A stretch of 64,000 bases of DNA from Enterobacter vonholyi (GCF_008364555.1 NZ_VTUC01000038.1:124001-188000); one strand, 5' to 3'. Counted from the stretch's first letter, positions 47,605 to 60,165 are shown. The notes: generated by a model from the sequence alone, not told the origin. Made by a program: numbers and translations.

Positions 47605-48753
47605 TTATTTAGCTGTCTTACGGTATTGCTCGATAAGTTCGATGAAGTGATCGAACAGCGGCGCGGCGTCGTGTGGGCCCGGGCTGGCTTCAGGGTGGCC
47701 CTGGAAGCTGAATGCTGGCTTATCGGTACGGTGGATACCCTGCAGGGTGCCATCGAACAGCGACTTATGGGTCACGCGCAGGTTAGCCGGCATTGAGGCT
47801 TCGTCGACGGCAAAGCCGTGGTTCTGCGCGGTGATCATCACCGTGTTGTTATCGATGTCTTTCACCGGGTGGTTACCACCGTGGTGGCCGAACTTCATCT
47901 TAACGGTGTTCGCACCGCTCGCCAGCGCCAGCAGCTGATGGCCGAGGCAGATGCCGAATACCGGGATGTCGGTTTCCAGGAAGGACTTGATGGCGGCGAT
48001 GGCGTAATCACACGGCGCCGGGTCGCCAGGACCGTTGGACAGGAAAATACCGTCCGGATTCATCTTCAGCACGTCTTCGGCAGACGTTTGTGCAGGAACC
48101 ACCGTCAGGCGGCAGCCGCGGTCAACCAGCATGCGCAGGATGTTGCGCTTGGCGCCGAAATCGTAGGCCACCACGTGGAACGGCAGCTCGCTCTCTTTTT
48201 TCGCTTCCGGCAGGTCGCCTTCCAGCGTCCAGCTACCCTGAGTCCAGCTGTAGGCTTCAGCAGTAGTCACTTCTTTCGCCAGGTCCATGCCGTTCAGGCC
48301 AGGGAAGGCTTTCGCTTTTTCAAGCGCCAGCGTCGCATCGAGGTTATCACCCGCGATGATACAGCCGTTCTGTGCACCCTTCTCGCGCAGCAGACGCGTT
48401 AGCTTACGGGTATCGATATCGGCAATCGCCACGATGTTATGGCGCTTCAGGTAAGAAGAAAGATCTTCGGTATTGCGGAAGTTGCTGGCTATCAGCGGCA
48501 GGTCGCGGATGACCAGGCCTTGCGCATGTACCTGAGAGGATTCTTCGTCAGCCGCATTGGTGCCGACATTGCCGATATGAGGATAAGTAAGAGTAACGAT
48601 TTGGCGAGAATAGGAAGGATCAGTGAGGATTTCTTGATAACCGGTCATTGAAGTATTGAAAACGACTTCCCCAACCGCCGAACCCGTTGCCCCTATGGCC
48701 CGACCGATAAACTGGGTTCCGTCTTCCAGAACCAATAGCGCTGACTTAATCAA
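47605..48753 (-). CDS. carA: Carbamoyl-phosphate synthase, small (glutaminase) subunit
   Basis: 382 residues from TTG. The class I glutamine amidotransferase triad is intact: cysteine in FGICLGHQ (near 269), histidine and glutamate in QGHPEASPG (near 353 and 355). The start is TTG at 48753, the same unusual start known for E. coli carA, with GGAGGG five bases upstream; an in-frame upstream ATG (48780) would add nine residues of unrelated sequence. Preceded by ARG boxes and a PurR-like box. Confidence 0.96.
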   Translation of the reverse strand: MIKSALLVLEDGTQFIGRAIGATGSAVGEVVFNTSMTGYQEILTDPSYSRQIVTLTYPHIGNVGTNAADEESSQVHAQGLVIRDLPLIASNFRNTEDLSSYLKRHNIVAIADIDTRKLTRLLREKGAQNGCIIAGDNLDATLALEKAKAFPGLNGMDLAKEVTTAEAYSWTQGSWTLEGDLPEAKKESELPFHVVAYDFGAKRNILRMLVDRGCRLTVVPAQTSAEDVLKMNPDGIFLSNGPGDPAPCDYAIAAIKSFLETDIPVFGICLGHQLLALASGANTVKMKFGHHGGNHPVKDIDNNTVMITAQNHGFAVDEASMPANLRVTHKSLFDGTLQGIHRTDKPAFSFQGHPEASPGPHDAAPLFDHFIELIEQYRKTAK

Positions 48754-48784
48754 AACACCCTCCAGAGAATATTCACTCACTTTA

Positions 48785-48823
48785 TTTGCATATTAATTCA
48801 TAACCATGTCATGAATCAATGCA
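48785..48823 (-). promoter_or_regulatory. Two ARG boxes
   Basis: Two 18-base imperfect palindromes, at 48785-48802 and 48806-48823 (TATGAATTAATATGCAAA and TGCATTGATTCATGACAT on the minus strand), separated by three bases. Tandem ARG boxes with a 3-base gap are the ArgR hexamer site over carAB P2. Confidence 0.75.
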
Positions 48824-48972
48824 AATGTGTTGCCAGCGGATTTTTGGCAAACGGCGGCATTCTGGAGATTTGGTGGGTAAAAGTCAACTTAAAACGGATA
48901 TTTTGTTTAGTGTTTTGCAGCCCTAGCGAGAGTAATGCGGCTTAAGCGACAAAAAGATCAGGTAAATCACTG

Positions 48973-48988
48973 CGGAAAACGCTTGCGC
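48973..48988. promoter_or_regulatory. PurR-like box
   Basis: CGGAAAACGCTTGCGC matches the PurR consensus ACGCAAACGTTTGCGT at 10 of 16 positions, with the central AAACG-TTGCG core good. PurR is known to repress carAB P1 in E. coli. Confidence 0.5.
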
Positions 48989-49124
48989 GCCTGGTTTAAT
49001 AAAAAATGTCGTGTTGGAGCATGAAAAAGTGGACCGGATGGTCAAAATTTACATTTCAGTAACGTTAAAACGCTACAAGATAAAGAAATTTAGAGGCTTA
49101 ATTAAAAATAGCGCATGAAGCAGA

Positions 49125-49154
49125 TAAAATAAAAGGGCAATAAAATATTGCCCT
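49125..49154 (-). terminator. dapB terminator
   Basis: On the minus strand AGGGCAATA and TATTGCCCT form a perfect 9-bp stem with a 3-base loop, followed by TTTATTTTAT. It lies 57 bases past the dapB stop. Confidence 0.75.
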
Positions 49155-49210
49155 ATGCAATCAAACAATTACGACTGCAATAACCACATCACGATGGGTA
49201 ATAATGCTTA

Positions 49211-50044
<834 letters not shown>

Positions 50045-50186
50045 TTAAAATGATGTAAACCGTTTTCAGATTAACCAGCCTTGAGAAGCACTGCCAACTG
50101 AAAACACCGATAATTAGAATTTAACGTGAAACCGACTTAAATATCAGTAAAAGACATGATTTTGTCGTCACGATAAAGTAACGGGT

Positions 50187-50217
50187 AAAAAAAAGGCCAG
50201 CACAGGAGGTGCTGGCC
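50187..50217 (-). terminator. ispH operon terminator
   Basis: GGCCAGCAC and GTGCTGGCC form a perfect 9-bp stem with loop AGGAG (or CTCCT on the minus strand), followed on the minus strand by eight T. It is 18 bases past the ispH stop. Confidence 0.9.
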
Positions 50218-50234
50218 TTTCATCAGAAAAAGGA

Positions 50235-51185
50235 CTATTCAACTTCGCGGGCGTCGATGCGCAGTTCTTTCGGGACCTCGAAAACGATGTTCTCTTCACG
50301 TCCTTCCAGCGGCACCGCTTCGCCACCGCCCAGCTCCTGCAGACGGGAAATGACGTTCTGAACCAGAATATCTGGCGCAGACGCCCCGGCCGTCACGCCG
50401 ACACAGGCCGCGTCTTTAACCCACGCTTCCTGAATATCCGACGCGTCATCAATCAGGAAAGCCATTTTCCCCATGCGCTGCGCCAGTTCGGCCAGACGGT
50501 TGGAGTTAGATGAGTTTTTGGAGCCGACCACGAGCACCACATCCGCCTGTTCAGCCAGCGCGCGCACCGCTTCCTGACGGTTAGTGGTTGCGTAGCAGAT
50601 ATCATCCTTACGCGGGCCGACGATTTTCGGGAAGCGCTGACGCAGGGCGTCAATCACGTCTGAGGTATCGTCTACGGAGAGCGTCGTCTGGGTCATAAAC
50701 GACAGACGCGCTTCGTTTTTCACGTTCAGCGTAAGGACATCTTCAGGCGACTCAACCAGATACATCCCCCCTTCCGGGTTGCTGTACTGGCCCATGGTGC
50801 CTTCGACTTCCGGATGACCGGCATGGCCAATCAAAATCGACTCTTCACCACGACGGCTGGCGCGCGCCACTTCCATATGCACTTTTGTCACCAGCGGACA
50901 GGTAGCATCGAATACGGTCAGATCGCGGCTTTTTGCTTCGTTACGGACCGCCTGCGAGACACCGTGCGCGGAGAAGATCAGAATCGCACCGTCCGGTACT
51001 TCGCTGATCTGCTCAATAAAAATTGCGCCGCGCTCGCGCAGGCTGTCGACCACATAGCGGTTATGCACCACTTCGTGACGCACATAAATCGGCGCGCCGT
51101 AAATCTCCAGCGCGTTTTCAACAATGCTGATAGCGCGGTCTACACCGGCGCAGAAGCCGCGCGGGTTAGCCAACAGGATCTGCAT
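50235..51185 (-). CDS. ispH: 4-hydroxy-3-methylbut-2-enyl diphosphate reductase
   Basis: 316 residues from ATG 51185. The iron-sulfur cysteines are at C12 (PRGFCAG), near 96 (ATCPLVTK) and near 197 (DICYATTN). It catalyses the last step of the non-mevalonate isoprenoid pathway, giving IPP and DMAPP. The frame is open 28 codons upstream into fkpB, but the family start is [11 protein letters not shown]. One base separates it from fkpB. Confidence 0.98.
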   Translation of the reverse strand: MQILLANPRGFCAGVDRAISIVENALEIYGAPIYVRHEVVHNRYVVDSLRERGAIFIEQISEVPDGAILIFSAHGVSQAVRNEAKSRDLTVFDATCPLVTKVHMEVARASRRGEESILIGHAGHPEVEGTMGQYSNPEGGMYLVESPEDVLTLNVKNEARLSFMTQTTLSVDDTSDVIDALRQRFPKIVGPRKDDICYATTNRQEAVRALAEQADVVLVVGSKNSSNSNRLAELAQRMGKMAFLIDDASDIQEAWVKDAACVGVTAGASAPDILVQNVISRLQELGGGEAVPLEGREENIVFEVPKELRIDAREVE

Positions 51186-51186
51186 T

Positions 51187-51636
51187 TCAGGCCTCCAGCG
51201 CAGGATCGATTTCCAGCACTTCAACATCAAAATGAACGGTACGCCCGGCAAGCGGATGGTTGAAGTCAACGGTAATAGAGTCGCCGTTGATTTCGCGGAT
51301 CACGCCAGGCATTTCGCTGCCGTCCATAGCGGTAAAGAGCATAATCGCGCCGATTTCCGGTTCACCTGCGTCCATAAACTCGCGGCGCGAGAAATACTGG
51401 ATCAGATCCGGGCTCGGCACGCCAAACGCGGCATCCGGCTCCAGCGAAAAGGCTTTTTTCTCACCCTCTTTCAGACCGAGAAGCTGCTGCTCAAGACCTT
51501 CAGACAGGGAGGTATCACCAAGACGAAACAGGGCCGGTTTGCCGTTGTTGCGGCTGGATTCGGCCGTAGAGCCGTCATCCAGCTTCAGCGTGAAGTGAAC
51601 GAGAACCGCGCTGTTGCTCTGTACGGATTTAGACAT
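51187..51636 (-). CDS. fkpB: FKBP-type peptidyl-prolyl isomerase FkpB (SlpA)
   Basis: 149 residues. FKBP fold with an inserted IF domain, as in SlyD-type proteins: [18 protein letters not shown] near the start and the [17 protein letters not shown] strand. It is a cytoplasmic prolyl isomerase and chaperone. Lies between lspA and ispH in the ribF-ileS-lspA-fkpB-ispH operon. Confidence 0.97.
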   Translation of the reverse strand: MSKSVQSNSAVLVHFTLKLDDGSTAESSRNNGKPALFRLGDTSLSEGLEQQLLGLKEGEKKAFSLEPDAAFGVPSPDLIQYFSRREFMDAGEPEIGAIMLFTAMDGSEMPGVIREINGDSITVDFNHPLAGRTVHFDVEVLEIDPALEA

Positions 51637-51656
51637 GCAAATTGCTCGCTTGTTTT

Positions 51657-51681
51657 GCCCGGTGGCATTACACCACCGGGC
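51657..51681. repeat. REP-like palindrome between lspA and fkpB
   Basis: GCCCGGTGG and CCACCGGGC are perfect 9-bp inverted copies with a 7-base loop. There is no U-run after the stem on the transcribed strand, so it is more likely a REP element inside the operon than a terminator. Confidence 0.75.
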
Positions 51682-51688
51682 GAGTGTG

Positions 51689-52189
51689 TTACGCCTGCTC
51701 TTTCGCAGCCGGTTTAGGCAAGAAGCCTTCCAGCACGATTAACGCCGCACCGATACAAATTGCCGTATCGGCCAGGTTAAAGGTCGCGAAATGCCAGTCG
51801 CCGACGTAAAAGTCAATCATATCGACCACAAAGCCGTGCCACAGGCGGTCAAACAGGTTGCCCAGCGCGCCGCCAATGATTAGCGCGTAGGCGATGTTAT
51901 TCAGCTTTTGCGTGGCCTTCGAGCGGTACATCAGCACCGCCAGGATCACGCAGATACCCAGAGCGATACCTGCAAAGAACCAGCGCTGCCAGCCACCGCT
52001 GTCGGCAAGGAAACTAAACGCTGCGCCGTAGTTACGCGCATAGTGCAGGTTAAGCGACGGGAACAGCGGGACCGTCTCCCCCAGAGCAAAATTCTGGAGG
52101 ATCAGGAATTTGCTGCCCAGATCGATAATCAGCACCACCACAACCAGCCACAGCCAGCGCAGTCCTGTTGAACAGAGAGTTTTACTCAT
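51689..52189 (-). CDS. lspA: Lipoprotein signal peptidase
   Basis: 166 residues with four membrane segments. The two catalytic aspartates lie in [18 protein letters not shown] and in FNLADTAI. It removes the signal peptide from lipidated prolipoproteins, for example the one at 43989-44222. Its ATG shares one base with the ileS stop (TGATG). C-terminus ends PAAKEQA. Confidence 0.98.
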   Translation of the reverse strand: MSKTLCSTGLRWLWLVVVVLIIDLGSKFLILQNFALGETVPLFPSLNLHYARNYGAAFSFLADSGGWQRWFFAGIALGICVILAVLMYRSKATQKLNNIAYALIIGGALGNLFDRLWHGFVVDMIDFYVGDWHFATFNLADTAICIGAALIVLEGFLPKPAAKEQA

Positions 52190-55005
52190 CAGGCAAACTT
52201 ACGTTTTTCGCCGTCACCGGCGACGTTGCTTACACAGCGTCCGCAGATGTCTGCGTGTTCCGCCACCTGACCGACATCGGTGGTGTAATGCCAGCAACGC
52301 GGGCATTTCTCACCGTCGGCTTTGCTCAGCGCGACTTTCAGTCCTTTGAGCAGTTCGCTCTGCTGAGCATCAGCAGAAGCCTCGGCATAATCCGCAACTT
52401 TCGCACCGGAGGTCAACAGGACAAATCGTAATTCATCGCCCAGCGCGATCAGCTTCGCCGCCAGCTCCGGTTCGGCGTACAGCGTGACTGCCGCTTCCAG
52501 AGAGCCGCCGACTTTCTTGTCTGCGCGCGCCTGCTCGATAACCTTGTTCACTTCGCCACGCACTTTCAGCAGCTCGTCCCAGAAGGCATCGTTCATCGCT
52601 TCGGTGCTGGAGAGATCGAACAGACCTTCGTACCACTCACCCGTGAAGACATACTTATCACGGTCACCCGGCAGATAGCCCCAGATTTCATCCGCGGTGA
52701 AGGACATGATCGGCGCCATCCAGCGTACCAGCGCTTCTGCGATGTGGAACAGCGCGGTCTGGCAGCTACGACGCGCCACGCTGTCCGCTTTCGCGGTGTA
52801 CTGGCGGTCTTTGATGATGTCGAGGTAGAACGAGCCCATCTCGATGGAGCAGAAGCGCATCAGGCGCTGCACCACTTCATGGAAGTCGTAAGACTCATAG
52901 GCTTTCAGGATATCGTCCTGCGCCGCTTTCGCGCAGCCTACCGCCCAGCGGTCCAGCACCACCATCTCTTCCGGTTTCACCATGTCTTTTGCCGGATCGA
53001 ACCCGTTCAGGTTCGCCAGCAGGAAGCGCGCGGTGTTACGGATACGACGATAGCTGTCGGCAGCACGCTTCAGGATCTCGTCAGACACCGCCATTTCGCC
53101 GGTGTAGTCGGTCGAAGCCACCCACAGACGCAGGATGTCTGCGCCGAGCTTGTTCATCACATCCTGCGGAGAAACGGTGTTACCGATGGACTTGGACATC
53201 TTACGGCCCTGTCCATCCACGGTGAAGCCGTGAGTCAGTACCTGACGGTAAGGTGCTTTACCCTTCATGGCGGTGGAGATCATCAGAGATGACATGAACC
53301 AGCCGCGGTGTTGGTCCGACCCTTCCAGATACATATCGGCAGCGTGACCGGCGAATTCCGGACGCACGTCAACCACGGAGGAGTGGGTAGACCCGGAGTC
53401 GAACCACACGTCCAGGGTATCCGGCACTTTCTCGTAGTTATCTGCATCAGCGCCCAGGATGTCGCGGGCGTCGAGATCCCACCACGCCTGAATGCCGTCA
53501 ACTTCGACGCGCTTCGCCACTTCTTCCATCAGTTCCAGGGTGTTCGGGTGCAGCTCCTGCGTCTCTTTGTGCACGAACAGAGACATCGGTACACCCCAGG
53601 TACGCTGACGGGAGATACACCAGTCAGGACGGTTAGCTACCATGGATTCGATACGCGCCTGGCCCCAGTCAGGGATCCACTGCACGCCTTTGATCTCTTT
53701 CAGAGACTGCTCGCGCAGGCCTTTCTGATCCATGCTGACGAACCACTGTGGGGTCGCACGGAAGATGATCGGGGTCTTGTGACGCCAGCAGCACGGATAG
53801 CTGTGCTGCATTTTTTCTACGTGCAGCAGCGCGCCGCTGGTACGCAGCATGTCGACGATAATGTCGTTCGCTTTGAAGACGTTGATACCATCCAGCGCCG
53901 GGTAGGTGCCAGGCAGATAAGAACCGTCCGGGCCGACCGGGTTAGCGATTTCCAGACCGTACTTCAGGCTGATGTTGTAGTCGTCAGGACCGTGGCCACC
54001 GGCGGTATGCACCGCACCGGTACCCGCTTCCAGCGTCACGTGATCGCCCAGGATCGCCGGAACGTCGAAGTCCAGGAACGGGTGCTTGAAGCGCATCAGC
54101 TCCAGGGCGTCACCTTTCACGGTGCCCAGCACGGTGTAGTCACTGATATGCGCGCGCTTCAGCACGCTCTCAACCAGATCTTTCGCCAGGATAACCGCCT
54201 GACCGTCAATCTGCACCAGTGCGTATTCGAACTCACCGGACAGGGAGATCGCACGGTTGGCAGGCAGAGTCCACGGGGTGGTGGTCCAGATCACCAGAGA
54301 GATCGGGCCGTTTACCGAGGAGACGCCAAATTTAGCCTTCACCGCATCCTGATCGACGGCATGGAACGCCACGTCGATAGATGGGGAAGTTTTGTCGTAA
54401 TACTCCACTTCCGCTTCTGCCAGCGCAGAGCGGCAGTCCACGCACCAGTGCACCGGCTTAGCGCCTTTGTGCAGGTGACCGTTACCGATGATTTTGCCCA
54501 GCGCACGGATGATGTTGGCTTCAGTTTTGAAATCCATGGTCAGGTACGGGTGCGACCAGTCGCCCAGCACGCCCAGACGGATGAAGTCAGCGCGCTGACC
54601 GTCGACCTGCGTGGCTGCATATTCGCGGCATTTCGCACGGAACTCGGCGGCGGTGAACTTCTCACCCGGCTTGCCGAACTCTTGCTCCACTTTCAGCTCG
54701 ATTGGCAGACCGTGGCAGTCCCAGCCTGGAACGTAAGGCGAGTCATAGCCCGTGAGCCCTTTGGACTTCACGATAATGTCTTTCAGAATCTTGTTAACCG
54801 AGTGACCAATATGAATGCTGCCATTCGCATATGGAGGGCCATCATGCAGAATGAAGGTTTTTTTGCCTTTTTTGGCTGCACGAATGATGCCGTACAGGTC
54901 ATCATCGGTCCAACGCGCCAGCATTCCCGGTTCGCGCTTGGCGAGATCGCCGCGCATCGGGAACCCTGTTTCCGGCAAATTCAGGGTTGATTTATAGTCA
55001 CTCAT
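52189..55005 (-). CDS. ileS: Isoleucyl-tRNA synthetase
   Basis: 938 residues, the E. coli length. The HIGH-type motif is in [12 protein letters not shown] (58-69), KMSKS near 602-606, the editing domain between them, and the zinc-binding cysteines in KCPRCWHYT and ICGRCVSN at the C-terminus. It charges tRNA-Ile. Located 45 bases after ribF and overlapping lspA by one base. Confidence 0.98.
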   Translation of the reverse strand: MSDYKSTLNLPETGFPMRGDLAKREPGMLARWTDDDLYGIIRAAKKGKKTFILHDGPPYANGSIHIGHSVNKILKDIIVKSKGLTGYDSPYVPGWDCHGLPIELKVEQEFGKPGEKFTAAEFRAKCREYAATQVDGQRADFIRLGVLGDWSHPYLTMDFKTEANIIRALGKIIGNGHLHKGAKPVHWCVDCRSALAEAEVEYYDKTSPSIDVAFHAVDQDAVKAKFGVSSVNGPISLVIWTTTPWTLPANRAISLSGEFEYALVQIDGQAVILAKDLVESVLKRAHISDYTVLGTVKGDALELMRFKHPFLDFDVPAILGDHVTLEAGTGAVHTAGGHGPDDYNISLKYGLEIANPVGPDGSYLPGTYPALDGINVFKANDIIVDMLRTSGALLHVEKMQHSYPCCWRHKTPIIFRATPQWFVSMDQKGLREQSLKEIKGVQWIPDWGQARIESMVANRPDWCISRQRTWGVPMSLFVHKETQELHPNTLELMEEVAKRVEVDGIQAWWDLDARDILGADADNYEKVPDTLDVWFDSGSTHSSVVDVRPEFAGHAADMYLEGSDQHRGWFMSSLMISTAMKGKAPYRQVLTHGFTVDGQGRKMSKSIGNTVSPQDVMNKLGADILRLWVASTDYTGEMAVSDEILKRAADSYRRIRNTARFLLANLNGFDPAKDMVKPEEMVVLDRWAVGCAKAAQDDILKAYESYDFHEVVQRLMRFCSIEMGSFYLDIIKDRQYTAKADSVARRSCQTALFHIAEALVRWMAPIMSFTADEIWGYLPGDRDKYVFTGEWYEGLFDLSSTEAMNDAFWDELLKVRGEVNKVIEQARADKKVGGSLEAAVTLYAEPELAAKLIALGDELRFVLLTSGAKVADYAEASADAQQSELLKGLKVALSKADGEKCPRCWHYTTDVGQVAEHADICGRCVSNVAGDGEKRKFA

Positions 55006-55050
55006 CAGATTCTCGGTTCCGTATTTATCACGTAGGCAGTTAAGCCGGGT

Positions 55051-55977
55051 TCAAAGCCCAAAAAACTCGCGGGCCGTCAATTCATCTCGCGCAATTTGCG
55101 CTTTTAGTTCATCCAGCGAACCAAATCGCTGCTCGTTGCGTATTTTTTTACGCAGTATCACATCTATATGGCGACCATACAGGTCCATTACAACGTCCAG
55201 CAGGTGCACTTCTAACTGTTGACGCACACCCGCGACGGTCGGACGCGTGCCAATGTTGGCGACGCCGTAGAACGGCTTATCGCCCAGTCCTGCCACTTCC
55301 ACCGCATAAACCCCTTTAACCGGGGAAACCTGACGACGCAGCGGTATATTCGCCGTCGGGAAGCCTATCGTGCGGCCCAGCGCATCGCCATGGACCACGC
55401 GGCCAGAGATAGTAAACGGATGCCCCAGCAGGGTTTCAGCCGTATCCAGTTCATCATCGGCCAATGCCCGGCGAACCGCCGTGCTGCTGACGCGCACGCC
55501 GCCTTCGCAGAAGGTCATCGCGCTGGTGACGTCAAATCCGTACTCCAGACCAGCCTTCTGTAATAGCAAGAAATCGCCCTGACGACCAGCGCCAAAGCGG
55601 AAATCATCGCCCACGGCGAGAAACTGCACGCCAAGGCGCTTAACCAGCAGGTCGCTGACGAAATTTTGTGCTGTCAGCGCGGCAAAGCGGCGATCGAAAC
55701 GTACACACAATACATAGTCCACGCCGGACTCCGCCAGATAGCGCAACTTCTCGCGCAGGCGAGTGAGGCGGGCGGGAGATTTATCGCCCGCGAACAGCTC
55801 CAGCGGCTGCGGCTCGAAAATCATCACTACAACAGGCAGGCCGCGGGCCTCCCCTTCTTTACGCAATCCCTGCAACAGCGCCTGATGACCACGATGCACG
55901 CCGTCGAAATTACCAATAGTCAGCACGCACCCGTGCGGTGCGCTGCTGAGATTATGTATGCCGCGTATCAGCTTCAT
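55051..55977 (-). CDS. ribF: Bifunctional riboflavin kinase/FAD synthetase
   Basis: 308 residues. The N-terminal FMN adenylyltransferase domain has LTIGNFDGVHRGHQ (19-32), and the C-terminal riboflavin kinase domain has GFPTANIPL. It makes FMN and FAD. It is a few residues shorter at the C-terminus than E. coli RibF, ending EFFGL. First gene of the ribF-ileS-lspA-fkpB-ispH operon and divergent from rpsT. Confidence 0.98.
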   Translation of the reverse strand: MKLIRGIHNLSSAPHGCVLTIGNFDGVHRGHQALLQGLRKEGEARGLPVVVMIFEPQPLELFAGDKSPARLTRLREKLRYLAESGVDYVLCVRFDRRFAALTAQNFVSDLLVKRLGVQFLAVGDDFRFGAGRQGDFLLLQKAGLEYGFDVTSAMTFCEGGVRVSSTAVRRALADDELDTAETLLGHPFTISGRVVHGDALGRTIGFPTANIPLRRQVSPVKGVYAVEVAGLGDKPFYGVANIGTRPTVAGVRQQLEVHLLDVVMDLYGRHIDVILRKKIRNEQRFGSLDELKAQIARDELTAREFFGL

Positions 55978-56229
55978 GTCTGGCTCAAAACAGTGAAAAT
56001 CGCCAAAGTATACCTTGTACAGCGGTTAAGGTTAACCGGCGATTGTTCGCGCAAAACAGAAAGCCGTAATGATTTCATCAGGCTGACCTTTCGCAGCGAA
56101 AAAATCTGCTCGTGAACTGCGATTTTTATGCCGAAAGGCTGTATTCAGGGAAGACAAGCTGGTAGAATCCTGCGCCATCACTACGTAACGTAGCGTCGCT
56201 AATTAACGGCGCTTATTTGCACAAATCCA
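55978..56229. other. ribF-rpsT divergent intergenic region
   Basis: About 250 non-coding bases ahead of the rpsT promoter. It must hold the ribF promoter and, by analogy with E. coli, a second rpsT promoter, but I see no element strong enough to mark. Confidence 0.4.
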
Positions 56230-56258
56230 TTGACAAAAGAAGGCAAAGAGGGCATATT
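56230..56258 (+). promoter_or_regulatory. rpsT promoter
   Basis: A perfect TTGACA (56230-56235), 17-base spacer, then CATATT (56253-56258), 46 bases before the rpsT start. Confidence 0.75.
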
Positions 56259-56271
56259 CCTCGGCCTTTGA

Positions 56272-56568
<297 letters not shown>

Positions 56569-56595
56569 TCGCTACTTGTTGTTGCTTGTTTAAAG

Positions 56596-56619
56596 AACCC
56601 GCTTAACGCGGGTTTTTTT
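56596..56619 (+). terminator. rpsT terminator
   Basis: ACCCGC and GCGGGT form a stem with loop TTAAC, followed by seven T. It lies between convergent rpsT and nhaR. Confidence 0.88.
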
Positions 56620-56625
56620 ATGCCT

Positions 56626-57525
56626 TTAGATTGCCGGTGGCGTAAACAGCGCCGAGTAGTCACGGTTACAGATTCGCTGCACCGCCGGGTGCTGAATCAT
56701 CCTTTCGGCAAATATGGCGTGATACTCCTCCATCACGTTATCCACTCTGCCTATCTCCGTAATCTTATCGTCCGAATAGAGATCGTGCGCATACAGCGTC
56801 GGCGCAACGAAGATGGCGTTATGCGCTTCGCCAAAGGCTTTCATCAGCGCCGCATCGTCGAACTCACCGAGGATTTCTACCTTTAGCCCCTGCGAGTTAA
56901 ACCAGTTCAGCAGCTTGCGTCCCAGCATTGAGCGTCTTCCCGGCACCAGCAAGCGGCGCTCTTCAAGGCACGCGGGGAACGGTTTTTCCGGCGGCGGATT
57001 AATGCACCAGAAGCTCACGCCGCATTCGCCAATTTTTACTGAGAACAGCCCTTCCTGCTGGGTGGAATCAATCGGACAATCCGAGATAATCATATCCAGC
57101 TTGTGCTGGCTCAGCTGTTCGAGCAGCATCTCGTGGGTGGATTCAAAGCAGCGCAGATGGATTTGCTCATCTTCCACCACCGCCGCATCCAGCACGCCGC
57201 TCACCAGCCGTTTGGACAGCGCATCCGCCACGCCCACGTCAAAGAGCAGGTTCGACTCTTTGCGGTAGTTGACAATATCCAGCATCTCCTGGCTCAGGGT
57301 GAACATCTTGTCCGCGTAGCGAAACACCAGCTCGCCCAGTTCGCTGGGTTCAATCCCACGCCCCTTACGCTTGAACAGCTTACCCTGCAAACGCTCTTCC
57401 AGCGCCTTGATTTGCCCGGTGATGGTTTGCGGCGTCAGATAGAGCGCCTCTGCCGCTCCTACCACCGAGCCCTGCTTATAGACGTGCCAGAAGTAGTACA
57501 GATGGTTGTAATTTAAATGAGACAT
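56626..57525 (-). CDS. nhaR: LysR-type regulator NhaR
   Basis: 299 residues. The LysR helix-turn-helix near residues 15-60 includes [20 protein letters not shown], with the effector domain behind. NhaR activates nhaA in response to Na+ and in E. coli also the pgaABCD biofilm operon. It is downstream of nhaA on the same strand after 59 bases, the normal nhaAR operon. Confidence 0.97.
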   Translation of the reverse strand: MSHLNYNHLYYFWHVYKQGSVVGAAEALYLTPQTITGQIKALEERLQGKLFKRKGRGIEPSELGELVFRYADKMFTLSQEMLDIVNYRKESNLLFDVGVADALSKRLVSGVLDAAVVEDEQIHLRCFESTHEMLLEQLSQHKLDMIISDCPIDSTQQEGLFSVKIGECGVSFWCINPPPEKPFPACLEERRLLVPGRRSMLGRKLLNWFNSQGLKVEILGEFDDAALMKAFGEAHNAIFVAPTLYAHDLYSDDKITEIGRVDNVMEEYHAIFAERMIQHPAVQRICNRDYSALFTPPAI

Positions 57526-57584
57526 CGCGTCTTCTCTCCCTGAGTGTGTATCGGGAGAAGGATCGCCCTCCTCCCGGTGTTCCG

Positions 57585-58760
57585 TTATGCCCGGACGGCC
57601 TGTCCGGACAATTTAATCTTCAGCAAGGTATAACCGATTACCGCGGCCAGTAATGACCCGATAAGAATGCCGAGTTTCGCCCAGACGATCAGCTCAGGCG
57701 CATGCGCGCCAAACGCAAGGGTCGAGATAAAGATCGACATCGTAAACCCGATTCCACACAGCACGCCGACGGCCATAATTTGACCAAAGGATGTGCCGTG
57801 CGGCAATGACGCCAGCTTCAGCTTCGTCGCCAGCCAGCAGAAGAGGCTAATGCCCAGCGGCTTACCGATAAACAGCCCGGCAATGATGCCCAGCGGCAGT
57901 ACGGACGTCAGCCCGTCCAGCGTCACGCCGCCCAGCGAAACCCCCGCGTTGGCAAACGCAAACAGCGGCAGGATCATAAAGGCGACCCACGGATGCAGCA
58001 CATGCTCCAGCTGTTTGGCAGGCGACTTGCCGTCCTGCGGCTTGAGCGGCACGAGGAAGCCGACGATCACACCTGCCAGCGTAGCGTGCACGCCCGATTT
58101 CAGCACCGCCGTCCACAGCACCATCCCCACCAGGATATAGATTCCAATACGGCGCACATTAAAGATGTTCAGCAGCGCCAGCACCGCAATTGCCCCAGCG
58201 GCCACGCTCAGGGACAGGATCGACAGATCGCTGGTGTAGAACAGCGCGATAATCACAATGGCGCCCAGGTCATCAATGATCGCCAGCGCCATCAGGAAGA
58301 TTTTCAGGGCCACCGGCACGCGGCTTCCCAGCAATGCCAGCACCCCGAGGGCAAAGGCGATATCCGTCGCAGCCGGGATCGCCCAGCCGTGACGTGCAAT
58401 CGGATCCTGCCAGGTGAATGCCAGGAAGAGCAGCGCTGGCACCACCATCCCACCGAGCGCGGCAATCACCGGAAACGCCGCGCGCTGGCGGCTGGCAAGC
58501 GAGCCCAGTACCAGCTCACGCTTGACCTCAAGCCCCACCAGCAGGAAGAACACCGCCATTAGCGCATCGTTGATCCACAGCAGCATGTTCTTGTTAATTT
58601 CCAGCGCCCCGACCTTCAGCTCAACGGGCGTTTCCAGAAATGCATGGTAGAGATCCTGCGTGATGCCAAGGTTAGCCAGCACCATCGCGGCCGCTGCGGC
58701 AATAATCAGGATCACGCCACCGGACGCCTCACTGCTAAAGAAACGGTGTAGTAATTTCAT
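57585..58760 (-). CDS. nhaA: Na+/H+ antiporter NhaA
   Basis: 391 residues, twelve membrane segments. The ion-binding aspartates D133, D163 and D164 ([16 protein letters not shown]) and the pH-sensing H225 (SGVHATLAG) fall at the same numbers as E. coli. It exports Na+ and Li+ at alkaline pH. It is regulated by NhaR from the next gene. The 172-base upstream gap lacks the hok/sok genes present in E. coli between nhaA and dnaJ. Confidence 0.98.
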   Translation of the reverse strand: MKLLHRFFSSEASGGVILIIAAAAAMVLANLGITQDLYHAFLETPVELKVGALEINKNMLLWINDALMAVFFLLVGLEVKRELVLGSLASRQRAAFPVIAALGGMVVPALLFLAFTWQDPIARHGWAIPAATDIAFALGVLALLGSRVPVALKIFLMALAIIDDLGAIVIIALFYTSDLSILSLSVAAGAIAVLALLNIFNVRRIGIYILVGMVLWTAVLKSGVHATLAGVIVGFLVPLKPQDGKSPAKQLEHVLHPWVAFMILPLFAFANAGVSLGGVTLDGLTSVLPLGIIAGLFIGKPLGISLFCWLATKLKLASLPHGTSFGQIMAVGVLCGIGFTMSIFISTLAFGAHAPELIVWAKLGILIGSLLAAVIGYTLLKIKLSGQAVRA

Positions 58761-58879
58761 TTAAGTTCTCTCTTTTACAACAATACCTCGATAAAACCAT
58801 AATACCAAGCCAAATAGCTCGGCAAAAACAGATTAATATTGAGTATAGATTCAGTTTAACCGAGCAATACCTACAAAAA

Positions 58880-58909
58880 GAAAAAGCCCGGAATCGCTTC
58901 CGGGCTTTT
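58880..58909 (-). terminator. dnaKJ terminator
   Basis: GCCCGGAA and TTCCGGGC form a perfect 8-bp stem with a 4-base loop, followed on the minus strand by TTTTTCTTTTT. It begins 23 bases after the dnaJ stop. Confidence 0.9.
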
Positions 58910-58932
58910 GCGGATGAAAACCAGCTGATCGA

Positions 58933-60078
58933 TTAGCGGGTCAAATCATCGAAGAATTTTTTGACGCCATCGAAGAAGCTTTTGGAGCGCGGGCTGTTTT
59001 TCTCACCCGTCGGGCCACCGAAGCTCTCCTGCAACTCTTTCAGCAGCTGTTTCTGCTTGTCGTTCAGGCCAACCGGCGTTTCCACGACGACGCGGCAAAG
59101 CAGGTCGCCCTGCGCACCACCACGAACGGATTTAACGCCTTTCCCGCGCATGCGGAACAGCTTACCGGTCTGGGTCTCGCCCGGGATCTTCAGATTGACG
59201 CGACCATCCAGCGTCGGTACTTCGATTTCACCGCCCAGTGCCGCCATCGCAAAGTTGATCGGCACTTCGCAGTACAGGTTGTTCCCTTCACGCTCAAAGA
59301 TAGCGTGCTGTTTCACCTGCACCTGGACGTACAGATCGCCTGCCGGTGCGCCGTGCTCGCCTGCTTCGCCCTCACCTGCCAGACGGATGCGGTCGCCCGT
59401 ATCCACGCCGGCCGGGATCTTAACGGACAGGGTCTTGGTTTTCTCAACGCGACCGTGGCCGTGGCATTTGGTGCACGGATCTTTGATCAGCGTACCGCGA
59501 CCGTGACAGTGCGGACAGGCCTGCTGCACCGCAAAGAAGCCCTGACGCATCTGTACCTGACCCGAACCGTGACAGGTTGGACAGGTTTGTGGCTGCGTAC
59601 CCGCTTTCGCACCGCTGCCGTGGCAAACGTCACACTCTTCCAGCGTTGGAATACGGATCTCTTTGGTTACGCCGCGAACGGCCTCTTCCAGCGTCAGCTC
59701 CATGTTGTAGCGCAGGTCCGCGCCGCGCGCCGCGCGCTGACGACCGCGGCCGCCGCCAAAGATATCGCCGAACACATCGCCAAAGATATCGCTGAAGTCA
59801 GCGCCGCCGCCAAAGCCGCCACCGCCGAATCCACCGCCGCCCATGCCGCCCTGTTCAAAGGCTGCGTGACCGTACTGGTCATAGGCCGCACGTTTTTGTG
59901 CATCGGTCAGGACTTCGTAGGCTTCTTTGATCTCTTTAAATTTGGCTTCAGCCTCTTTGTCACCCTGGTTACGGTCCGGGTGGAATTTCATGGCCAGGCG
60001 CTTATACGCCTTTTTGATTTCACGCTCTTCCGCAGTTTTCGGAACGCCTAAAATCTCGTAATAGTCTTGCTTTGCCAT
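58933..60078 (-). CDS. dnaJ: Chaperone DnaJ
   Basis: 381 residues from ATG 60078 ([12 protein letters not shown]). The J domain has HPDRN (33-37), a glycine/phenylalanine-rich linker with a long [10 protein letters not shown] stretch, four CxxCxGxG zinc repeats ([32 protein letters not shown]) and a C-terminal substrate domain. It is the DnaK co-chaperone. The linker makes it a few residues longer than E. coli DnaJ (376). The frame continues eight codons upstream, but the family starts here. Confidence 0.98.
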   Translation of the reverse strand: MAKQDYYEILGVPKTAEEREIKKAYKRLAMKFHPDRNQGDKEAEAKFKEIKEAYEVLTDAQKRAAYDQYGHAAFEQGGMGGGGFGGGGFGGGADFSDIFGDVFGDIFGGGRGRQRAARGADLRYNMELTLEEAVRGVTKEIRIPTLEECDVCHGSGAKAGTQPQTCPTCHGSGQVQMRQGFFAVQQACPHCHGRGTLIKDPCTKCHGHGRVEKTKTLSVKIPAGVDTGDRIRLAGEGEAGEHGAPAGDLYVQVQVKQHAIFEREGNNLYCEVPINFAMAALGGEIEVPTLDGRVNLKIPGETQTGKLFRMRGKGVKSVRGGAQGDLLCRVVVETPVGLNDKQKQLLKELQESFGGPTGEKNSPRSKSFFDGVKKFFDDLTR

Positions 60079-60106
60079 TGGTTTTTTTAAGCCCCTTAAC
60101 ATGCGA

Positions 60107-60139
60107 GCACGGGCGTGGAGAGTTCTCCTACGCCCGTGC
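60107..60139. repeat. Long hairpin between dnaK and dnaJ
   Basis: GCACGGGCGT (60107-60116) pairs with ACGCCCGTGC (60130-60139). The stem continues with GGAGA and TCTCC around a 2-base loop and a single bulged T, giving about 15 paired bases. No U-run follows on either strand, so it is not a normal terminator. Confidence 0.8.
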
Positions 60140-60165
60140 CGATTAATTACCCTGCATCAGGGCGA

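Larger units (their letters stand above)
48754..49124 (-). promoter_or_regulatory. carAB control region
   Basis: About 370 non-coding bases up to the dapB terminator. In E. coli this region has two promoters, P1 controlled by pyrimidines and purines (PepA, PyrH, IHF, PurR) and P2 controlled by arginine. ARG boxes and a PurR-like box are visible and listed separately. I did not assign -10 elements. Confidence 0.6.
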
